From: Leuconostoc holzapfelii
GTDB lineage: Bacteria; Bacillota; Bacilli; Lactobacillales; Lactobacillaceae
Direction: 5' to 3'
Assembly (NCBI RefSeq): GCF_012396485.1
Contig: NZ_JAAXPO010000005.1
Coordinates: forward strand, 1 to 64,000
DNA: 64,000 bases
The notes below the pieces were generated by a model. The model was not told where the DNA came from. It did no database searches and saw nothing but the letters and a program-made list of their open reading frames with translations. Positions 14,413 through 20,858 of this stretch are shown piece after piece. The first letter of the stretch is position 1; every line of letters starts with the position of its first letter. The position numbers and the translations under genes were made by a program.

Positions 14413-15108
14413 ATGAAAGAATTTCAAGGCTACCCAGTGAGTATAGCTGGAGATGAAGTGACATTTAGATTTAGCAGTAAAGATGAGGCCGAAGAATTTA
14501 AAAATACCTACGTGTTGTTTAATCAAACTTTGGTTGAAATTCAAGTGAGAGACGACCGTGAGATTAGCGCAAAGCAACGGCGGTTCATATACGCCATGTT
14601 CAATGACATAGCTAAATGGTCAGGTGACGCACCAGAATACATCAAGCAATGGTTCAAGTTAGCTTATGAGTATTGGCAAGAGCTTGACACGATTTCACTG
14701 CGAGATGTTGAGAAGTCGGTAGCGGCTGGGCTCATCACATTCATGTTGGACTTCGTAGCCGACCACAACGTGCCTTTGAGTTTTAAACCGCTGGACGCAT
14801 TAGAGCCTGAAGATATCGCGCATTGGGAGTATCGGGCGCTAATCGAGGGCTTTGACGTACTAGACGGCTCACGACCGGTTGAGTTGGCCCACGGCGAACA
14901 CGCAGTCGGTATGGGACGTGATCGCGACAAAATCAGCAACATCGGCAACACGGTATTTAGCCTAAGTCACGCGCACCACATGGAACTACACAAGATTGGA
15001 TTAAACGCATTTAAAGCAAAGTATCACATCAATGGCGTACGAGTGACGGCAGAAATTATCAAGGAATTAGAAAGCCGAGGCAGGCGCTTTGGTGGAAAGG
15101 GAGAGTAA
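14413..15108 (+). CDS. HNHc-family phage nuclease
   Basis: 231 residues from ATG 14413 with GGAGAAATT; the longer frame from 14380 has no ribosome site. The first ~80 residues ('FRFSSKDEAEEFKN', 'EISAKQRRFIYAMFNDIAKWSG') resemble the NinB-type recombination N-terminus. The C-terminal part carries the putative HNHc motif 'VELAHGEHAVGMGRDRDK', 'LSHAHHMELHKIG', with His pairs that would bind metal. Such proteins are grouped as putative HNHc nucleases in the recombination modules of Gram-positive phages. Confidence 0.75.
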   Translation: MKEFQGYPVSIAGDEVTFRFSSKDEAEEFKNTYVLFNQTLVEIQVRDDREISAKQRRFIYAMFNDIAKWSGDAPEYIKQWFKLAYEYWQELDTISLRDVEKSVAAGLITFMLDFVADHNVPLSFKPLDALEPEDIAHWEYRALIEGFDVLDGSRPVELAHGEHAVGMGRDRDKISNIGNTVFSLSHAHHMELHKIGLNAFKAKYHINGVRVTAEIIKELESRGRRFGGKGE

Positions 15109-15110
15109 CT

Positions 15111-15572
15111 ATGGATTTAATATCTTACAAGTCTGGAGGACTGGAATACTTTGAAGCAAAGTATGGCTATATGAGCGACAAAGCGATTAAGTGCTTTCGC
15201 GAACTTTTGGTAAAGCGCGAACTTGAACGCATTGATGAAAACGGTGTGTTACCAGATGATCGCGCTAATCAGAGAATGAATAAGTATCGCGATGAGATTA
15301 TCGAAATTATTGAAGACATGCGCGCTAGGGGTTACACACCAAAAGAAACAGCCAGTTATCTAAACGGCTACCAAGATGAATACACATATGGAAATCGTGA
15401 AATCGTTGGTTATTTTTATCGGGAACGACAAAACGGCCGGAACAAACTAGCACAGATTTCTTCCGCTGAACTGAACATCAGGCGCCAATCTATGATGCTA
15501 ACGCACAAGGCTGGAAGATATAGCAGCGTTGAACTTTCAAACTACGGATTTGCTGGCAGGAAGATAGAATGA
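15111..15572 (+). CDS. phage protein of unknown function in the recombination module
   Basis: 153 residues, charged, mostly helical ('IKCFRELLVKRELERIDE', 'MNKYRDEIIEIIEDMRARGYTPKE'). The middle segment 'RGYTPKETASYLNGYQDEYTYGNREIVGYFYRERQ' (in parts) could be a degenerate HTH. It overlaps the RusA-like gene by 4 bases and follows the HNHc gene by 2. Not recognised. Confidence 0.5.
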   Translation: MDLISYKSGGLEYFEAKYGYMSDKAIKCFRELLVKRELERIDENGVLPDDRANQRMNKYRDEIIEIIEDMRARGYTPKETASYLNGYQDEYTYGNREIVGYFYRERQNGRNKLAQISSAELNIRRQSMMLTHKAGRYSSVELSNYGFAGRKIE

Positions 15573-15973
15573 ACAAAATCACACTAGATTTAAAACATTT
15601 ACGGCCACTGACGCTGAACAAGTACATTGAAGCAGAACGTAAGAATAGGTATCTAGGCGCTAAGTTAAAGCGTGTCGGTACGGCGTATACACGCAGCGTG
15701 TTCCTACAATCTATGGTTGACGGTGTGATGTTCACATGGCCGGCTAAATTGAAATTCGACTGGTACTTGCCAGACCGCAGAATTGATCCAGACAACTGGA
15801 CGTTTACACAAAAGTTCATCTTTGACGGCATGTTGACGGCTAAGTTGCACGGCAAATCATTTTTGGAAAACGACAACGTTAAAAACATCGGCGGGTTTGA
15901 TCATGATTTTTATCTTGATAAGGCGAATCCGCGACTTGAAATTTATGAAATGGAGGCAACACATGAGATATGA
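15569..15973 (+). CDS. RusA-like Holliday-junction resolvase
   Basis: 134 residues, right for RusA (~120-140). The catalytic acidic residues lie in 'DRRIDPDNWTFTQKFIFDGM' (~70-90; Asp-Pro-Asp-Asn) and 'LENDNVKNIGG' (~100), the order seen in RusA-type resolvases, with a basic strand 'KRVGTAYTRSVF' ahead. It should resolve branched phage DNA before packaging. ATG overlaps the upstream stop by 4 bases. Confidence 0.8.
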   Translation: MNKITLDLKHLRPLTLNKYIEAERKNRYLGAKLKRVGTAYTRSVFLQSMVDGVMFTWPAKLKFDWYLPDRRIDPDNWTFTQKFIFDGMLTAKLHGKSFLENDNVKNIGGFDHDFYLDKANPRLEIYEMEATHEI

Positions 15974-16112
15974 CGTGAGGATTGATGGCAATACAATCGA
16001 CACGTTTAAGACGTTTGAAGCCGCACAGGCGCAAGCAGAAAAGTTGAACGGCACCTTATCGCTGACGGCACCAGATAAGAAAGCGATTGTGATTGGCGAC
16101 TATGGAAAGTAA
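15963..16112 (+). CDS. 49-residue phage protein
   Basis: ATG 15963 has ATGGAGGCAACAC upstream and overlaps the resolvase end by 11 bases. Short alpha/beta peptide ('YDVRIDGNTIDTFKTFEAAQAQAEKLNG'; parts) ending in GDYGK. No known domain; probably translated given the site and coupling. Confidence 0.5.
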   Translation: MRYDVRIDGNTIDTFKTFEAAQAQAEKLNGTLSLTAPDKKAIVIGDYGK

Positions 16113-16120
16113 GTATTATA

Positions 16121-16327
16121 TCATCCAATATACAAATTACCGATTTGCATTCCCGAAAATAATACAAATCTGAACATTAAAATGACCAGTGATTGTAAGC
16201 CGATACCTACTGAAGATATCACAATGGTCCCTCGACTTTTAGTTAAAACACCAAATACTAAACAGAGTGTCAATAAGATGACGCTAAGAAATAAAAAAGT
16301 ATAAACCATAAATAAGCTATTCGACAT
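16121..16327 (-). CDS. small two-helix membrane protein on the opposite strand
   Basis: 68 residues, ATG with TAGAGGAACTC. Two hydrophobic helices ('LFMVYTFLFLSVILLTLCLVFG' region and 'GTIVISSVGIGLQSLVILMF') leave almost no soluble part. It is the only leftward gene in this stretch and has its own promoter just upstream (16359-16387). This organisation marks an independently transcribed accessory gene that may act in the lysogen, for example at the membrane against other phages; function is unproven. Confidence 0.6.
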   Translation of the reverse strand: MSNSLFMVYTFLFLSVILLTLCLVFGVLTKSRGTIVISSVGIGLQSLVILMFRFVLFSGMQIGNLYIG

Positions 16328-16358
16328 GAGTTCCTCTAAATAATATTTTGTTGCCCTG

Positions 16359-16387
16359 ATTATAACAAAATCTGGAATTTTTGTGGA
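16359..16387 (-). promoter_or_regulatory. promoter of the leftward small membrane gene
   Basis: On the minus strand: TCCACA (16387-16382), 17-bp spacer, TATAAT (16364-16359), then the gene's ribosome site. The -10 is perfect and the -35 matches 4 of 6. Confidence 0.6.
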
Positions 16388-16412
16388 GTTGTGCGTTTAT
16401 CAAGGAGACGAA

Positions 16413-16625
16413 ATGAAAGAATATGTTGCATATGTTGTAAAAGTCGGTAACGGCTATCTAGCCAAAGATCCTAACGCGTCAATTTTATCTGCATCAAAGT
16501 ACAAAATTACGTTACAAGTAAGAGAGGCCTTTTGGTTTTCAAAGGAATATGTTTTTGATACAGCTAAACGCTACGGTGGGCGAGCTATCGGTTTGCTGCC
16601 GGTTTTACTAGAAGACGAGGTGTAA
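16413..16625 (+). CDS. small phage protein, unknown function
   Basis: 70 residues from ATG 16413 with CAAGGAGACGA just upstream; the frame from 16383 lacks a site. Tyr- and Val-rich strands ('EYVAYVVKVGNGYLAK', 'YKITLQVREAFWFSKEYVF') suggest a small beta-rich fold of a type common near the end of early phage regions. No function assigned. Confidence 0.5.
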   Translation: MKEYVAYVVKVGNGYLAKDPNASILSASKYKITLQVREAFWFSKEYVFDTAKRYGGRAIGLLPVLLEDEV

Positions 16626-16628
16626 ATT

Positions 16629-16736
16629 ATGATTGAAATCGGAAATAATCTAAGAGACGTTTTGCATTTAGCAATTACAATAGGTGCATTTGTATCGGTA
16701 TATAAATTAGCTTTAGACTACTTTAAGCACAAGTGA
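16629..16736 (+). CDS. 35-residue membrane peptide
   Basis: ATG 16629 lies three bases after the preceding stop. One hydrophobic helix (LHLAITIGAFVSVYKLAL) with a charged end YFKHK. The ribosome site is weak (GACGAGGTG), so translation depends on coupling to the gene before it. Role unknown. Confidence 0.4.
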   Translation: MIEIGNNLRDVLHLAITIGAFVSVYKLALDYFKHK

Positions 16737-16816
16737 CACATTTACACACCTGTGTAATTAAAACGCGCTATACGACAAATTAGGCGGGTTAGAATGCAAT
16801 GTAAGAAAGGCGAGAC

Positions 16817-17209
16817 ATGGCGGACAGGATAGATAGTATTTTGAGAGACTACTTCTCTGGTCGTCTCGATTTAAAAATTAGACAACGCGAGTACGAGTTG
16901 CGAAATGATCGCGGGCCGGTTGATGAGAACATCGGAGGTGGTAAGGCGCTCAATAAGCACGCAAGGCCGCTAGACGACATGATGATACGCTTGGAAAGCG
17001 ATAAGACACTACAGACGTTGGTTAAGCAAAAGGAAGACGTCGAACGCTGGATAGCGACATTTGAGCCTGACAAGCAGAAAGTAGTTGCGTATTATTATGC
17101 AAGCAAGGCAATTACTTGGACTAAGGTAGCGCAGCAGTTTCACATTGGCGAGAGCACAGCAAGAGCATATCGCGTTGAGGTTAAGCACATACTTGGAGCA
17201 GTATTGTGA
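16817..17209 (+). CDS. DUF722/RinA-like late transcription regulator
   Basis: 130 residues. A basic, coiled N-terminal half ('YFSGRLDLKIRQREYELR', 'LESDKTLQTLVKQKEDVERW') and a C-terminal sigma-70-region-4-like HTH ('YASKAITWTKVAQQFHIGESTARAYRVEVKHIL', in parts). This is the arrangement of DUF722, ArpU and RinA proteins, last gene of the early region, which switch on packaging and structural genes. Its target should lie in the untranslated DNA just downstream, where an inverted repeat at 17228-17255 is the first candidate. Confidence 0.82.
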   Translation: MADRIDSILRDYFSGRLDLKIRQREYELRNDRGPVDENIGGGKALNKHARPLDDMMIRLESDKTLQTLVKQKEDVERWIATFEPDKQKVVAYYYASKAITWTKVAQQFHIGESTARAYRVEVKHILGAVL

Positions 17210-17227
17210 CAGGCTGCATATACAAAC

Positions 17228-17255
17228 GTTTTTATGGCGTTTTACACATAAAAAC
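17228..17255 (+). promoter_or_regulatory. 9-bp inverted repeat, candidate late-regulator site or hairpin
   Basis: GTTTTTATG and CATAAAAAC form a perfect 9-bp inverted repeat with a 10-bp spacer, 18 bp after the late-regulator stop. It could be a DNA-binding site for that regulator or the first hairpin of the RNA beyond. A weak promoter-like TTTACA (17242-17247) lies within it. Confidence 0.45.
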
Positions 17256-17322
17256 GGGTGTAAATTAGTATTATCGAAAGATTAAACAAAGCGGGTTATT
17301 GCTCATCCCTAAAAGCAAACGT

Positions 17323-17430
17323 GGCAGGTGGCGGAATAGGTAGACGCTATATGGTATTTAGTTAATGCGGGTGGACGTTAGCCTTGCGAAGATACCGAAT
17401 ACATGCAAGGTGCAAATCCTTGCCCTGTTA
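17323..17430 (+). ncRNA. tRNA-like element with expanded anticodon domain
   Basis: It has a tRNA-Leu-like D-arm (GCGGAATAGGTAGACGC), a regular T-arm (CAAGG-TGCAAAT-CCTTG) and an imperfect acceptor stem (GGCAGG with CCTGTT, two G-U pairs). The anticodon position is replaced by a stem GGTAT/ATACC around 34 nt that holds an inner hairpin (GTTAATG, CGTTAGC). At ~108 nt it is too long for a normal tRNA, so I read it as a tRNA mimic or decayed tRNA inside the larger RNA. Confidence 0.5.
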
Positions 17431-17532
17431 ATTAAGTTATTACCATAGCGATAAACTGTATCTTTCAATCATGGTAACTCATGGAAAAAGACTGTATCGC
17501 GTCGCTTTATACTAGTTAGGTAATTTCTTTGG

Positions 17533-17607
17533 GCGGATATAGCTTGAAATAGGTAAAGCGCGCGCATTAGATTGTGTGAGTTGTGGGTTCGACTCCCGCT
17601 ATCCGTA
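17533..17607 (+). tRNA. phage tRNA with 8-nt anticodon loop (UAG if read conventionally)
   Basis: A full cloverleaf of 75 nt: acceptor GCGGATA/TATCCGT with discriminator A, D-arm GCTT..AAGC, anticodon stem CGCGC/GTGTG (two G-U pairs), variable AGTT, T-arm GTGGG-TTCGACT-CCCGC. The loop between the anticodon stems is ATTAGATT, 8 nt instead of 7; closing A-T would leave 6. With U33 fixed the anticodon would be UAG (Leu codon CUA), yet the variable loop is short, unlike tRNA-Leu. The 3' CCA is not encoded. Confidence 0.75.
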
Positions 17608-18062
17608 TTGGTCATCGCGTTGACCATTGAAAAAAGATCGAATGTTTCTTTTCTACAATCCGTTAACTTGTTAGTGGATTTAATCTTTCTAAGCATTCAC
17701 ATTGCGGAAACGCAAACACAACTTAATGAGCGGCTTGCCTGCTGCTCGTACATATAATTCCGTGTATACAAAAAGCGTGTTCGATTTCGATTAAATTACG
17801 AAATACTGTTCACGGTAACTGCAAGGCGGTCAGGTTACAAGCTCAAAGGAAGATAACGCCTGCGAGGTACATAGACAGACGCTTAAGCTGCTTAACGTGG
17901 GCAGTAAAACTTGCTGACGAGCATGGTATCCTGTTATCGCCTTGGGGATACAGTACATAGTGACAGTTTCCATTTTGGAAATAGTTGCAAATGTTAAAAT
18001 ACAGAGATTAAATTAACTTCCTATTTTGACAAAAAGGCTATTTTGATGAAATAGAAACATCT

Positions 18063-18127
18063 AAACAGGTCGAAATCGACCTGTTTTACATATGTGACAT
18101 ACACAACACCTTAATGGGTGTTTTTTT
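18063..18127 (+). terminator. two successive terminator-like hairpins before the late genes
   Basis: First: AAACAGGTCG and CGACCTGTTT with loop AAAT (18063-18086), followed by a short T run. Second: AACACC and GGTGTT with loop TTAATG followed by TTTTT (18105-18127). Together they would end the large untranslated RNA and limit read-through into the packaging genes. Confidence 0.75.
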
Positions 18128-18141
18128 ATTGGAGTAAAACT

Positions 18142-18321
18142 ATGGACGAGAAAACCAAAAAGCGCCTCATTCATATTAGAGACGCGACAAAAGTTAATAA
18201 GCAACACGCAGAAGACTACAAGCGTACGAGTGTTGAACGACATAAGCGCGCAGAGTTGCAGAAAAAGGCAGAGTTTTACGATAACAGAAGTATTGATTAT
18301 CGTAAACACATTAGGTGGTGA
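18142..18321 (+). CDS. small basic phage protein
   Basis: 59 residues from ATG 18142 with GGAGTAAAACT; the frame from 18118 begins in the terminator. Highly charged, Lys/Arg-rich helix ('DEKTKKRLIHIRDATKVN', 'KRAELQKKAEFYDNRSIDY'). A nucleic-acid-binding role is possible but unproven. First gene of the late transcript, 3 bp before the metallophosphoesterase. Confidence 0.5.
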   Translation: MDEKTKKRLIHIRDATKVNKQHAEDYKRTSVERHKRAELQKKAEFYDNRSIDYRKHIRW

Positions 18322-18324
18322 GGC

Positions 18325-19536
18325 ATGGGACGTTTTAAATGGACTGAAGAACTTAAAAACGAGGTTAGGCAATTAGGCGAACAAGGCCTAAACAGTCGCG
18401 AAATTGTTGAACGTTTATATGATTCCTATGGCGTTTACTACCCAAGACGGACAGTGCGCCAGTATATGAACCACGAAAAACCGACTGCGACTGTACGAAG
18501 TGATTCTGGTTTTAATATCGAGCCCATTTATCACTATGGCGAAGACGGCAAGGTTGATGATATTAAAATCACAGCCAAGTACCTAATGCTTAATGAGCAG
18601 ACGCAAAAGACGCCAGAAGATATCCTTGAGTATCTTAATTTAGATGCTAAAGAGTGGCGTGTTGTATCAGCAATTCCTAATCAGTGGACGACACCAACGG
18701 CAGACGGTCCGAAGTGGAACTTCCAATTAAAGGTCAACGTTAAACCGAGAGTTGAAAATGCGATTGAAGATTTGGTTGAGCGATTAACTCACGAAGTTAA
18801 ACCGTTACACGTTGAAAGCCATATCGACCCTAGCCGACAAAATAATCTCGTTATTCCACTGGCTGATTTACACTTCGGTATTTTAAAGCTAGATCATATT
18901 CAAGACAAGATTGCCGAATTGCTAGAGATTATCAGCTTAGGTTATAAGACGATTGTTATTGAAGTGATCGGCGACACGTTGCACAGTGACAAAATCAACA
19001 GCACAGAAACAGTATCAGGCACGATTTTAGAAGACGTCAATATGCCGAATGCGATTGATGAAGCCATGATGTTTATGGAAACGATTGTGACCGCAGCTTT
19101 GAAGCACGCCAATTCGGTCTATATTAAATCAGTTGGCGGTAATCACGATTTTGATATGTCGTACATGTTCATGCTTTGGGTTAAGGAACACTTTAAGCAA
19201 GCCAAGGTAGATGTGAACAATAATTATCGGACGGCTTACTTACTAGACCACGTGCTTGTCTCAATCCAACACGGCGACGTTAACAAGCGCATTCCGGGAC
19301 AGATATTAGCAACCGAACATAAACACATGTGGGGTGTGGCAAGCACTGTTGAAATCCATACTGGTCATCTACACTTTGACAAGACAGTTGATGAAAACGG
19401 TGTGATTATCCGACAGTTCTCAACGCCTAAACCGACAGACGGCTGGGAAAAGAAGAACGCGTTTGTTGGGTCAAGTAAACTGTTGCATGCGTTAGTTTAT
19501 AGTGACGATAGATTAAAGGTTGAACATTTTATTTAA
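18325..19536 (+). CDS. HTH-metallophosphoesterase fusion protein
   Basis: 403 residues. The N-terminal ~50 residues are a helix-turn-helix ('LKNEVRQLGEQGLNSREIVERL', 'YYPRRTVRQYMNH'). From ~170 the calcineurin-like metallophosphoesterase core follows, with all metal-binding motifs in order: D-x-H in 'LADLHFG', GD in 'VIGDTLHSD', GNHD in 'VGGNHDFD', His in 'IQHGDVN', and GH-x-H in 'HTGHLHFD'. The enzyme probably hydrolyses a phosphodiester bond in nucleic acid or a nucleotide. It sits ahead of the HNH and terminase genes, so a role in packaging or in removing host signals is possible. Confidence 0.8.
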   Translation: MGRFKWTEELKNEVRQLGEQGLNSREIVERLYDSYGVYYPRRTVRQYMNHEKPTATVRSDSGFNIEPIYHYGEDGKVDDIKITAKYLMLNEQTQKTPEDILEYLNLDAKEWRVVSAIPNQWTTPTADGPKWNFQLKVNVKPRVENAIEDLVERLTHEVKPLHVESHIDPSRQNNLVIPLADLHFGILKLDHIQDKIAELLEIISLGYKTIVIEVIGDTLHSDKINSTETVSGTILEDVNMPNAIDEAMMFMETIVTAALKHANSVYIKSVGGNHDFDMSYMFMLWVKEHFKQAKVDVNNNYRTAYLLDHVLVSIQHGDVNKRIPGQILATEHKHMWGVASTVEIHTGHLHFDKTVDENGVIIRQFSTPKPTDGWEKKNAFVGSSKLLHALVYSDDRLKVEHFI

Positions 19537-19546
19537 GGAGAAAGAT

Positions 19547-19717
19547 ATGATTTACGGAGCAGCGGCTGTAGCTATACTTGGTATCGCAATCAGTATTATC
19601 GCGTTAGCAACTTTGTACGCAGCAAATAGGATTGCTAAAGAAGCCGATAATAGCGTCAAGTTGGCGATGAAGTTGATAGATATCTCGGAAAGGAATATCA
19701 CAGGGAAAGACTTATAA
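19547..19717 (+). CDS. small membrane protein
   Basis: 56 residues from ATG 19547 with AAGGAGAAAGAT; the longer frame overlaps the previous gene without a site. One N-terminal helix ('GAAAVAILGIAISIIALATLYAA') and a charged helix ('KEADNSVKLAMKLIDISERN'). Single-pass with a cytoplasmic coil. Role unknown. Confidence 0.5.
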   Translation: MIYGAAAVAILGIAISIIALATLYAANRIAKEADNSVKLAMKLIDISERNITGKDL

Positions 19718-19759
19718 TAAGCGCTTTTAATACTCGTTGAAAGGAGGTGCCAAGATGAC

Positions 19760-20293
19760 ATGGCTAGAGTAAAGATGTGCCGTAAGACGAATTGTCATGT
19801 ATCAATACCGTACGCACAGGAAAACCCATATTGTGACACACACAAGTCGATGTATCGACCAAAGCCGGAGTTCCAAGCAAAGTCAACGTATGAACGCAAG
19901 CGACAGCAACGTGAGTACAATGCTAACAAGCGCGACAAGGAAGCTAATGAGTTCTATCACAACAAGACATGGAAGCATCTATCAGCAGGACTTAAACAAC
20001 AGGCTATGTTCACGTGCGAGTGTTGTGGGCGAACAAGCACAACCAAAGGTTACTTAGTTGTAGATCATATCATCCCCAGAAAGATAGATAAGCGTAAGCA
20101 GCTGGATAAGGGTAATTTATGGGTTATATGCAAAAGGTGTCACTGGTACAAGGGCTTGTTAGAAGATGACGTTTATACTGATGGGCTATCAATAGAGAAC
20201 GTAGACGTGAGCAAGTCATGGCAACGTGATGATGTTCGTCAATGGATATTGAATGCCATAAAGAAACGTGATGAGCGATCGGAAGAAGATTGA
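19760..20293 (+). CDS. HNH endonuclease beside the terminase genes
   Basis: 177 residues. Cys pairs at the N-terminus ('MCRKTNCHVSIPY', 'NPYCDTH') suggest a zinc knuckle; the HNH core is 'CECCGRTSTT', 'LVVDHIIPRKID', 'NLWVICKRCHWYKG' (two CxxC and the catalytic DH). HNH proteins next to TerS/TerL assist cleavage at cos sites in many HK97-type phages, so this is probably a packaging component, not a selfish gene. AAGGAGG lies about 13 bases before the ATG; a MTWLE mini-frame at 19755 overlaps. Confidence 0.85.
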   Translation: MARVKMCRKTNCHVSIPYAQENPYCDTHKSMYRPKPEFQAKSTYERKRQQREYNANKRDKEANEFYHNKTWKHLSAGLKQQAMFTCECCGRTSTTKGYLVVDHIIPRKIDKRKQLDKGNLWVICKRCHWYKGLLEDDVYTDGLSIENVDVSKSWQRDDVRQWILNAIKKRDERSEED

Positions 20294-20607
20294 CGAAAGA
20301 ATATATTGAAGATGTCGTTATTTGTTTTGACAATAGAAATATAAATAATGAAATAGATAAACAAATTAGTTTATTAAATATGTCAAACATTCCGAACAAA
20401 CGAAAAGGAAATAAATTGATTATTGATTACAATTTTGTAATTGTTCATATTTATTTCATGACAATCAGAAATAAAATTGATGGTTTCCGTTTTAAACACA
20501 TAAGAATAAGTGAAATGGCATCTACTGAGTTAAAGCCAGAAAAGTTGTGTCAAGCTTTAAAAGTGATTCAAAGCGGTCGGCTAACCTTTGAAAATTATCC
20601 AAAATAA
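20290..20607 (+). CDS. AT-rich hypothetical phage protein
   Basis: 105 residues if started at TTG 20290, which overlaps the HNH stop (TTGA), so translation would be coupled. Composition is Ile/Asn/Lys-rich, clearly more AT-rich than the neighbours ('NNEIDKQISLLNMSNIPNKRKGNKLIIDYNFVIVHIYF', in parts). An independent arrival between HNH and the packaging region is likely. No domain recognised. Confidence 0.45.
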   Translation: MTKEYIEDVVICFDNRNINNEIDKQISLLNMSNIPNKRKGNKLIIDYNFVIVHIYFMTIRNKIDGFRFKHIRISEMASTELKPEKLCQALKVIQSGRLTFENYPK

Positions 20608-20858
20608 AAAACGTACGATATTAATACTAAAAATTAATCACATTTGTGTTTATCGTTCGTGTATATATAAAAAATACCCCGGGGTGGGGTTGTTGGAGGG
20701 GAGCGTCACAAGGTGGCGTCCGCTTTAACAGCGAATGCAGAAATTAAAACTTTTTAGGCTGCTAATTTAAAGCCTAAAAACGTTGTTATATCAACGTTTA
20801 ACGAGGTGTTTATCTGTACACAGTATACCACAAACTATTTAAGAAAGGGGGTGTTTGT
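20608..20858 (+). other. untranslated region before terS, candidate cos/packaging site
   Basis: No gene in these 251 bases. They hold a GC-rich palindrome ACCCCGGGGT (20676-20685) within G-rich DNA, then a perfect 10-bp hairpin TTTTTAGGCT/AGCCTAAAAA (20751-20780) and directly after it AAACGTTG/CAACGTTT (20778-20799). Such structured, non-coding DNA immediately upstream of TerS, with an HNH gene nearby, is where cos phages place their packaging site. The cut site itself cannot be read from one sequence. Confidence 0.45.

Larger units (their letters stand above)
17256..18090 (+). ncRNA. large structured non-coding RNA candidate (GOLLD/ROOL-like)
   Basis: No plausible gene is present from 17210 to 18141. 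The stretch is packed with folding elements: a tRNA-like domain (17323-17430), a long hairpin closed by GCGATA/TATCGC (17448-17500), a tRNA (17533-17607), a hairpin TGGTCA/TGACCA (17609-17626), a GNRA hairpin TTGCG-GAAA-CGCAA (17702-17715), GTAAC/GTTAC (17815-17838), and a 10-bp stem near its end (18063-18086). Size, position between late regulator and terminase genes, and embedded tRNA match what is known of GOLLD and ROOL RNAs in Lactobacillales prophages. Class and ends are inferred. Confidence 0.6.

Noticed and set aside
16103-16174. Short frame starting at an ATG inside the end of the 49-residue gene
   Set aside because: About 23 codons, no ribosome site, and it overlaps the 3' end of the well-supported leftward membrane gene.
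17572-17757. A 61-codon frame running through the tRNA region
   Set aside because: It reads across a tRNA and several hairpins, has no ribosome site and no protein-like composition.
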